Below are positions 9,441 through 16,451 of a stretch of 33,572 nucleotides of DNA, in pieces (within the stretch, counting starts at the first letter, position 1; every line of letters starts with the position of its first letter). Position numbers and translations under genes: made by a program. Below the pieces are notes generated by a model that saw only the letters and a list, made by a program, of their open reading frames with translations, ran no database searches and was not told where the DNA came from. Origin of the DNA: FCB group bacterium (GTDB lineage Bacteria > Fidelibacterota > Marinisomatia > SCGC-AAA003-L08 > JACNLC01); NCBI GenBank assembly GCA_013152375.1, contig JAADGM010000029.1, positions 1-33,572 on the forward strand, written 5' to 3'.

Positions 9441-9791
9441 TTATTGATGATTTATAACCCTATACCGCTTTTTAAGTTTGTCGGTGAATTTTTGTGGATC
9501 GAAATCACCGGTGTACCATAATTCTCCATTCACCCAGATGCCGGGGGTCAGATGCCGGCGGTTCGGGGGCAGAGCATTCCGGGTGGTATCAACATTCGTG
9601 ACCACCAACCGATACAATTGTCCCTGGTCCTGAGTTACTCTCAATTTAACCGTGACCTGCTCACACAGTTCGCAGGAGTTTCTCACTAGTAGTTCCACAA
9701 GGGGTAATTCATCTGTATATTCTCTCATCATACGGCTGTAGTTTAGACGATTCCAGCCACCCGGAACCGTCGCGTATCCGACAAAAGACAC
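9441..9791 (-). CDS. Thioredoxin/glutaredoxin-like small protein; start uncertain, 9731 also plausible
   Basis: LVELLVRNSCELCEQVTVKL (CxxC after beta-1) and TPGIWVNGELWYTGDF (cis-Pro-like region). Confidence 0.55.
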   Translation of the reverse strand: MSFVGYATVPGGWNRLNYSRMMREYTDELPLVELLVRNSCELCEQVTVKLRVTQDQGQLYRLVVTNVDTTRNALPPNRRHLTPGIWVNGELWYTGDFDPQKFTDKLKKRYRVINHQ

Positions 9792-9821
9792 ATCCTGTGG
9801 GAAAAGTTGTGATAGTATTTG

Positions 9822-10499
9822 TCAACTTAACTTGTCAGGATCCTTGATCCGGATATACCGGCGTGTGAAATCGATCAGACCCTCTTCTTTTAAATCATTC
9901 AATATCTGGCTGGCCGTTTGACGGGAAACTGCTGTGAGATCGGCAATTTCCTGTTGCGAGAGAGAGGGTCTCACCACCCAACCATCGAGCATCTTTTTAC
10001 CGTATTCCTTCACATAGCGCACAATGAAAGAGCAAATCCGCTGCCGGGCATCCTTAAAAACAAGATCCTCTGCCTGAGCCGAGATCTTGCGCATCCGCCA
10101 GCCGATAAATTTGGTGATGGACAGATTGAGAGCAGGATTCTTCATCATCATATCCTGGAAATGATCCTTGTTAATCGTACAGATGACTGCATCCTCCATG
10201 ACCTCCGCGATATTGGAATGCCGGTCTGCCCCCAGCAGAGACGTTTCCCCGAAGATCTCTCCCGGACCGATGATCTGCAGTACCGTGCTTTTGCCGTCTT
10301 CGGTGATTCGGGACAGTTTAACTTTGCCCTTTTTTAGAAAGTAGATTGTCTCATTGGGTTCATCCGGGAAATAGATGATCTCTCTTTTACCGGAGGCTTT
10401 CATGCCGGTCTTGTCTTCCAGTTCGCTCATCATTTTTTCAGGCATTTTCTTAAATAGGTTAAAATTCTGCAGATACCACAGTTTCGTCTGTTCAGCCAT
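9822..10499 (-). CDS. Crp/Fnr-family transcriptional regulator
   Basis: cNMP-binding fold (YFLKKGKVKLSRITEDGKSTVLQIIGPGEIFGETSLL) and C-terminal HTH LSQQEIADLTAVSRQTASQILNDL. Only two Cys, so unlikely to be an Fe-S Fnr. Confidence 0.88.
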   Translation of the reverse strand: MAEQTKLWYLQNFNLFKKMPEKMMSELEDKTGMKASGKREIIYFPDEPNETIYFLKKGKVKLSRITEDGKSTVLQIIGPGEIFGETSLLGADRHSNIAEVMEDAVICTINKDHFQDMMMKNPALNLSITKFIGWRMRKISAQAEDLVFKDARQRICSFIVRYVKEYGKKMLDGWVVRPSLSQQEIADLTAVSRQTASQILNDLKEEGLIDFTRRYIRIKDPDKLS

Positions 10500-11112
10500 T
10501 TTTACTCCCTGACAATAATTTAAACAAGTTGTTGATCGCCTCCTCCTTCATTTCAATAAGGTCGTGCGGATCCTGCTCTTTGGCATGAAATATTTCCTGC
10601 TCGACAACAAACATCAGAACCGCCAGATGAAACAACCTGATTTGAATTTTAGTGTTGAAGGCCGGGTCAAAAGACCAGTGCCGCTTGCCATATTCGATTC
10701 GGTCCTCCATGATCCTCCAGAAACCCTGCATGGTTTGGGCGTATTTGGATTTCGCCAGGGGATGCTGGATCAGGGATATCTGCAGCAGCAGACGTAAATA
10801 GGCAATACGTTCAGGATGAATGGAGATCATGCTGCTGAGATACTCATCGATAAATTGTCTGAAATCACTTACAGTTTGTATTTCAGAAACCGCCCGGAGA
10901 GGATGTTGATGACTGACATAGCGTGCAATAATAGATTCGAAAATTTCATCTTTCGTGGAAAAATATTTGAATAGAGTGCCTTCGGAAATACCAGCAGCCC
11001 GGGCAATTTCCAAGGTCCTGATCTCGGCAATCGGTTTGGTGATCAGGAGTTCCAGAGTCACGGCCAATATCTGGGAGATCCGGTCCTCTTTTTTCATTCT
11101 GACATGCGCCAT
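10492..11112 (-). CDS. TetR/AcrR-family transcriptional regulator
   Basis: N-terminal HTH TLEIARAAGISEGTLFKYFSTKDEIFESII; 206 aa; overlaps the crp start by 8 nt. Confidence 0.88.
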   Translation of the reverse strand: MAHVRMKKEDRISQILAVTLELLITKPIAEIRTLEIARAAGISEGTLFKYFSTKDEIFESIIARYVSHQHPLRAVSEIQTVSDFRQFIDEYLSSMISIHPERIAYLRLLLQISLIQHPLAKSKYAQTMQGFWRIMEDRIEYGKRHWSFDPAFNTKIQIRLFHLAVLMFVVEQEIFHAKEQDPHDLIEMKEEAINNLFKLLSGSKNG

Positions 11113-11124
11113 TGGTGATAATAT

Positions 11125-11138
11125 AGTGAGTACTTACT
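11125..11138. promoter_or_regulatory. Putative TetR operator, near-palindrome AGTGAGT|ACTTACT
   Basis: 6 of 7 arm positions are symmetric; lies 13 bp upstream of the tetR start codon. Confidence 0.45.
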
Positions 11139-11223
11139 TAATTAAACAAATGGAAAACAAAAAGGGGGAATATCCCAGAAAGATCCGTGGTTTTCCCCTC
11201 CTTTAAGCTGCGGGTAAGATTTC

Positions 11224-11279
11224 GTCCCTCCGGGACTTTATCTGTATTTTTATATGATTTACATCAGCTCCGTAGGAGC
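11224..11279. repeat. Two short hairpins, GTCCC-TCC-GGGAC and GCTCC-GTA-GGAGC, downstream of the xdhD-like gene
   Basis: GTCCCTCCGGGAC at 11224-11236 and GCTCCGTAGGAGC at 11267-11279, separated by a 30-nt AT-rich spacer. Confidence 0.5.
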
Positions 11280-11290
11280 GGTACATGCTT

Positions 11291-13597
11291 CTATTTCAGC
11301 TTGCCAAGTCCCCGTAAGATCTTTTCAGGCGTCACCGGCAGGTTGCGGATACGCACACCACAGGCGTCGTAGATAGCGTTGACTACAGCAGGAGCAGGTC
11401 CGTCAATGGGGATCTCTGCCACAGCTTTGGCGCCATAAGGTCCGGTGGGTTCATGGGTATGGATGAATTCAACCACTACCTCCGGCATGTCCAATGCAGT
11501 ATAAATATGATAGTCATGGAAAGTGGTTACGAGCGGCCGACCTTTTTTATCGAACATCATGTGTTCAGAAAGGGCCATGCCCAGAGACTGGGGAATGGCA
11601 CCCTCTACCTGACCCTCTGCCATGGGTGGATTGATCACCTGCCCTGCATCCGTCACCGAAACGATTTTCTCCACCCGCACGAGACCTGTTTCCGTATCGA
11701 CCGTCACTTCGGCAAAGGTCGCGTTGAAAGGGGGTGGTGAATCATAGCTCATATGAGAGGCCGTTGCCATGAGCTGCCGCTGATTATCCGTATAAAGCGA
11801 ACGGCTGCAGATCTCTCCAAAACTGATCTTCTCCCCATTTTCCGCCACCACAAATTCATCTTTGATTTCAGCCCGACGGGTATTCAGCAACAGTTTGCCC
11901 TGGGAGAGGATTTTAGCCCTGAGTTTTTCCGCTGCTTTCTTAACAGCTCCCCCTGATACAAAGGTTGTACTGGAAGCATAGGCCCCGGTATCGAAAGGCG
12001 TGAGGTCCGTATCCGCAGCATAGACGATGATCCTTTCTACGGGGACTCCCAGGGTCTCAGCGGCAATCTGGGCCAGAACCGTGTCTGCGCCGGTCCCAAG
12101 GTCGGTGGCACCGGTCTGCAGGTTAAAGCTGGCATCTTCATTCATTTTCAAAAAAACAGCCGCCATATCTATACCCGGGATACCCGAACCCTGACAGGCG
12201 GCGGCAACCCCCACGCCCCTCCGGCAGACAGCGGTTTTTTCGGAGCCGCGACGCTCTCCCCAGCCGATGAGTTCAGCACCCCGCTGCAGACAGCGGGTCA
12301 TCCCCGTCGTGTTCAGCTTCATCTCATAACCTTCCCGGCCTTCACCCAGAATTCTTGCAATAGGGATCTCGTCCCCCGGGCTGAAAAGATTTTTCTCCCG
12401 CAGCTCAATGGGATCAACACCAAGGTCAGCGGCAATTTCATCCAGCATGGACTCCAAAGCAAAGAACCCCTGGGGAGCACCATAGCCCCGGTAAGCGCCG
12501 GCCACAGGCAGGTTCGTATAGACGGCATCTGCATGAAGACGAATATTGGGTGCCTTGTACAAAGACAGGGTCTTCTGAGCCGTGACGGACATGACGGTTA
12601 GGGCATGAGGGCCGTAAGCACCGCAATTTTCCAGTATTTTTAAATCGATTGCCGTGATGTGCAGATCAGCATCCAGCCCTATTTTCAGTTTTACGATTTC
12701 CGGATGTCTCGACCGGGCAGCAAAAAATTCTTCTCTGCGGGTCATTTCCATCCGGACCGGCCGGCCGGTTTTCAGGGTCACGGCTGCACAGAGTTCTTCA
12801 TTCAGTATCTCCTGTTTGCCGCCGAATCCGCCTCCGATGCGCGGTTTGATGACCCGGATACGATGCAGGGGGAAATCCAGCACCTCAGAGACGATCCGTC
12901 GTACATGAAAGGGCACCTGTGTCGCCGTACGGATAACCAGTCTTTCATGGTCGTCCAGCCAGGTCAGTGTGATATGGGGTTCTATATGAGCATGCTGGAC
13001 ATAGGGTGTTGAATATTCCCGCTCAAAGACATGGACGGAATTATGAAAGGCTTCATCCACATCGCCCAGGTCAGCCGTTACCCGGGCCGCAATGTTGCGC
13101 CGGGGGTCGTAGAGAAAAGGGTCATCGCTGATCTCACCATGGATCACAACCGGATTGTCGATGGCGTCCCGGGGGTCGAAAATAGCAGGGAGTTCCTCAA
13201 ACTGCACCTCAATCAGGTCAGCAGCCTGTTGAGCGATCTCGGGCGTCTCGGCGGCAACTACGGCAACTTTATCTCCCACATACCGCATCACAGGATTCAA
13301 TATGAGCATATCCCGGGGTGAGGGTTCTGGGTAACCCTGCCCGGCTGTGGTGTAAAAGTGAGGTGGAAAATCCCTATGGGTCAGCACAACAGCCACACCG
13401 GGAAGGGCGGCAGCTTTGGTTGTATCAATATGGGTTATTCTACCGTGAGCTATGGGGCTGTAAAGCAGTTTCAAATGGAGCAGATCGGGCAGTTGAAGGT
13501 CATCGGCAAATACGGCCTTCCCCTTGGCCAGGGCTATCCCATCCACACGAACCGTATTTTTCCCCACCACTTTCATTTTTTGACCTCTGTCAGTCAC
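11291..13597 (-). CDS. xdhD: Xanthine-dehydrogenase-family Mo-binding subunit, XdhD-like (putative selenium-linked hydroxylase)
   Basis: GGGFGGKQEI, GAYRGYGAPQGF, DLGTGADTVLAQIAAETLG and C-terminal GAKAVAEIPIDGPAPAVVNAI; order ygfK / amidohydrolase / FAD / Mo matches E. coli ygfK-ssnA-ygfM-xdhD. Start may be 13576. Confidence 0.85.
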   Translation of the reverse strand: MTDRGQKMKVVGKNTVRVDGIALAKGKAVFADDLQLPDLLHLKLLYSPIAHGRITHIDTTKAAALPGVAVVLTHRDFPPHFYTTAGQGYPEPSPRDMLILNPVMRYVGDKVAVVAAETPEIAQQAADLIEVQFEELPAIFDPRDAIDNPVVIHGEISDDPFLYDPRRNIAARVTADLGDVDEAFHNSVHVFEREYSTPYVQHAHIEPHITLTWLDDHERLVIRTATQVPFHVRRIVSEVLDFPLHRIRVIKPRIGGGFGGKQEILNEELCAAVTLKTGRPVRMEMTRREEFFAARSRHPEIVKLKIGLDADLHITAIDLKILENCGAYGPHALTVMSVTAQKTLSLYKAPNIRLHADAVYTNLPVAGAYRGYGAPQGFFALESMLDEIAADLGVDPIELREKNLFSPGDEIPIARILGEGREGYEMKLNTTGMTRCLQRGAELIGWGERRGSEKTAVCRRGVGVAAACQGSGIPGIDMAAVFLKMNEDASFNLQTGATDLGTGADTVLAQIAAETLGVPVERIIVYAADTDLTPFDTGAYASSTTFVSGGAVKKAAEKLRAKILSQGKLLLNTRRAEIKDEFVVAENGEKISFGEICSRSLYTDNQRQLMATASHMSYDSPPPFNATFAEVTVDTETGLVRVEKIVSVTDAGQVINPPMAEGQVEGAIPQSLGMALSEHMMFDKKGRPLVTTFHDYHIYTALDMPEVVVEFIHTHEPTGPYGAKAVAEIPIDGPAPAVVNAIYDACGVRIRNLPVTPEKILRGLGKLK

Positions 13598-14066
13598 CGG
13601 TTTGTTCTTCTCCTTCCGTCACATTTTCGTGCATAGCTGCTGCCACCGGTTTGACATATCCGGTACAGCGGCACAGGACTCCGGAAAGGGCTTCGCGAAT
13701 GGTCTCAATGTCTGGTTTAGGATGGGTTCTCTTCACGGCTTCCAGGGCAAGCAGCATGGCCGGCGTACAATAACCGCATTGGATTGCTCCGGTTTTCAGA
13801 AAGGCTTCCTGTAGAGGCGTCACACCCTGTTTCAGGTTGAAATGTTCAAGCGTCTCCACGGTTTTCCCTGCCAGCGTCTGAACCAGGATCAGGCAGGCAT
13901 TCTGCGCCCGCCCGTCAATCAATACCGTACAGGCACCGCAGCTGCCTTCATCACAGCCATGTTTCACGCTGTAAAAACCACTCTTGCGTAAATGCTCCAG
14001 TAAGGTTTCCCCTGGAGGCGTCTTTGCCGAATGACGTTTTCCGTTCAGTATAAAATGTACTTTCAC
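13590..14066 (-). CDS. 2Fe-2S subunit of a molybdenum hydroxylase
   Basis: GCDEGSCGACTVLIDG plant-type Fe-S motif and QCGYCTPAML...LCRCTGY second cluster motif. Confidence 0.92.
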   Translation of the reverse strand: MKVHFILNGKRHSAKTPPGETLLEHLRKSGFYSVKHGCDEGSCGACTVLIDGRAQNACLILVQTLAGKTVETLEHFNLKQGVTPLQEAFLKTGAIQCGYCTPAMLLALEAVKRTHPKPDIETIREALSGVLCRCTGYVKPVAAAMHENVTEGEEQTGD

Positions 14067-14827
14067 AGCTTTTCCCGAAGCCTGTCGAAGGCAATTTTAA
14101 GCAGCATTTTTTTATAGGCCCGTGTGCCGTATCTGTCCGATTCAAACTGCTCTGAAGCAGCTTCGCTGAAGTTGCGGATCGCCTCACCCTTGAACGCTTT
14201 CTCAGCACAAGTTTCGGTCCAGTAATTCCGGGCGCGCCCGCCAGTACAGAAATTGAATCCATGGGTAGATTTCGCGCCGCAAACAATCATGAAAGCCGGT
14301 GCGGACGGAAGGAGGGCATATCGTTCAAGGGCGGAGTGTTCAAGGGTCTTCCGTGAGATTTCAATATGTGTGAGAATGCCGTTGCCGTCCCAGTCCTCGA
14401 GGCTTGTTTTTATACTACCAGCTTTCCCGGTAATGTGAAGCACCCCTCTCAGAGCGTGGAACAGTACACAGAGCTCTGAATCGGTTCTCATGCGGGCTAT
14501 TTCACCGCCCAGTGTCCTCTGGTTACGGATGTTTTTCGAACTGACGGAATAGCGGGCAGCCTCGGCCAGGATCACGCCCGGTGTATCCCATTGAAATTCC
14601 ACCAGACTCTGCAGGGTCAGGCCGGCGCCGAAAACCAGTGCTGCCGCTTCCTCCCGAACGTCCGTTTCCAGTAACCCGTTCAGATCGATGAGGGTCGTCA
14701 CCATCGGGTCCTGCTCACTGACCAGATAGGAACCACCTGCCAGAAAACGGGCTCCGGCAGTTTGACGAAATTCCAATGCTTCGGCAATGGTTTTCGGTTT
14801 TACAATGCTTTCAAGGGAGGACCACAT
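14063..14827 (-). CDS. ygfM: FAD-binding subunit of a molybdenum hydroxylase, YgfM-like
   Basis: ARFLAGGSYL, IRNQRTLGGEIARM and position between 2Fe-2S and amidohydrolase genes; 254 aa. Confidence 0.8.
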   Translation of the reverse strand: MWSSLESIVKPKTIAEALEFRQTAGARFLAGGSYLVSEQDPMVTTLIDLNGLLETDVREEAAALVFGAGLTLQSLVEFQWDTPGVILAEAARYSVSSKNIRNQRTLGGEIARMRTDSELCVLFHALRGVLHITGKAGSIKTSLEDWDGNGILTHIEISRKTLEHSALERYALLPSAPAFMIVCGAKSTHGFNFCTGGRARNYWTETCAEKAFKGEAIRNFSEAASEQFESDRYGTRAYKKMLLKIAFDRLREKL

Positions 14828-14830
14828 GGT

Positions 14831-16222
14831 TCAGATGAAGTTAATCCCAGTATTTTTTCCGGCCCGCTCCAGCATCTCTGCACTGATGCGGTTGTGCTCT
14901 GTTATAAGGGCCGCCTCGTCAACAGCAGATAACTGCTCCCGGATGAGAACTTTTCCCTTGACGATGAGATAATCTACAGGAGCGGTTCTCACAGCAAAAA
15001 CCAGTGCTGCCAGGGGATCGCTCATTCCGCCGGCGTATTCGATCCGATCCATGTCAAACAGTGACAGATCGGCTTGTTTGCCCACAGCCAGTTCGCCGAT
15101 ATCATCCCGGCCCAGAACGGCCGCTCCACCCCGCGTGGCCATCCGCAGGACCTCTCTCGCCGTGAGCCAGCAGTCGGAGGCTCTCAATCTGGACAACAGC
15201 AGGGCATTGCGGATCTCCAGCAGCATATTCCCGGAATCGTTGGATGCCGAGCCATCCACTCCCAAACTTACGTGAACACCCGCCTGCAGCAGTTCTCTGA
15301 TCCGGGCAATGCCTGAACCGAGACGCATATTTGAGGATGGACAGTGGGATATGCCGGCGCCTGCCTCACCCAGTTCTTCAATTTCAGCATCGGATAAATG
15401 GACGGCATGAGCAAACCAGCTGCTGCCGGTGAGCCAGTCCAGGGATTTTATATAAGCAACCGGCCGTTTACCCGTATTTTCCAGACAATATCTTTCTTCG
15501 TCCAGGGTTTCGGCCAGATGTGTGTGCAGTCTGAGACCGTTCGCCCGGGCGAAGTCTGCCGTCTCACGCATGAGGTCAGGGGTAACGGAAAAGGGGGAAC
15601 AGGGTGCTAAAGAGATCCTCACCATGGCGCCGGGGCTCTCATCGTGCCACCGTTTCAGCAGTCTTTCGGTGTCCTGTCGAATTTCCGTCTCGGTCTGAAC
15701 TGTGTCATCCGGAGGTAATCCGCCCATGGATTTCCCCAGTGACATTGACCCTCGGGTCGGTTGAAAACGGATCCCCAGATCCCGGGCAGCTTCTATTTCC
15801 GTATCGATGAGTGTCGGACTGGCCTGGCGGGGAAAGAGATACAAGTGATCCGAACTGGTAGTGACGCCGGACTTCATTAATTCCAGCAGACCGGTTTTCG
15901 TGCTGACAGCAACAGCTTCGGTGGTGAGTTCCCGCCAGACTTCATAATGATTTGTCAACCAACTGAACAGCGGCTGAGTCTGCATGAGAGGTATATTCCG
16001 CGTGAGGGTCTGATACAGATGATGGTGAGTATTGATAAACCCGGGCAGGACAACCATCCGGTGAGCATCAATCGTTTCATCCACGGGAACACCTTCGTAA
16101 TCCTCTCTGCCCAGGGAAACGATGCGGTCGTCCTCAATGAGGATATGCCCGCCGGAAAATTCTTCTCCGGCGTCATTTTGCGTTGCGACGCGCAAAGGGT
16201 TTTTAATCAGGATACGCTGCAT
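14831..16222 (-). CDS. Amidohydrolase closely resembling 8-oxoguanine deaminase (ATZ/TRZ family)
   Basis: PGFINTHHHLYQTLTR, TTSSDHLYLFP, RGSMSLGKSMGGLPPD, APCSPFSVTPDLMR, SHCPSSNMRLGSGI and GVDGSASNDSGNM. ORF track start is 16261; ATG 16222 (MQRILIKNPLRV) more likely. Confidence 0.8.
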   Translation of the reverse strand: MQRILIKNPLRVATQNDAGEEFSGGHILIEDDRIVSLGREDYEGVPVDETIDAHRMVVLPGFINTHHHLYQTLTRNIPLMQTQPLFSWLTNHYEVWRELTTEAVAVSTKTGLLELMKSGVTTSSDHLYLFPRQASPTLIDTEIEAARDLGIRFQPTRGSMSLGKSMGGLPPDDTVQTETEIRQDTERLLKRWHDESPGAMVRISLAPCSPFSVTPDLMRETADFARANGLRLHTHLAETLDEERYCLENTGKRPVAYIKSLDWLTGSSWFAHAVHLSDAEIEELGEAGAGISHCPSSNMRLGSGIARIRELLQAGVHVSLGVDGSASNDSGNMLLEIRNALLLSRLRASDCWLTAREVLRMATRGGAAVLGRDDIGELAVGKQADLSLFDMDRIEYAGGMSDPLAALVFAVRTAPVDYLIVKGKVLIREQLSAVDEAALITEHNRISAEMLERAGKNTGINFI

Positions 16223-16277
16223 GTTAAATTCTCTTGCTTCTACGATGATCGTTCCGAACAACCGCTGTTCCGGTTAG

Positions 16278-16376
16278 AGCCTTAAATACGAGCTCCATCC
16301 CGGCAGCAAATTTAAGGCTGCTTTCGCCCCAACCTGGAGCATTTCCCGGGATCGGGTCAAGGCTCGGATTTGGGGC
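16278..16376 (-). other. Structured intra-operon spacer, candidate cis-regulatory RNA
   Basis: AGCCTTAAAT (16278-16287) / ATTTAAGGCT (16310-16319), 10-bp perfect; GCCCCAA (16326-16332) / TTGGGGC (16370-16376) enclosing GAGC/GCTC and CCCG-GGAT-CGGG. Confidence 0.45.
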
Positions 16377-16451
16377 AGGTTTTAGCACTGTTTTGCCACT
16401 CCCACCCAGATTTTTTCGGCATTTTCCAACAGGATGGCCATTTCAACAGCT

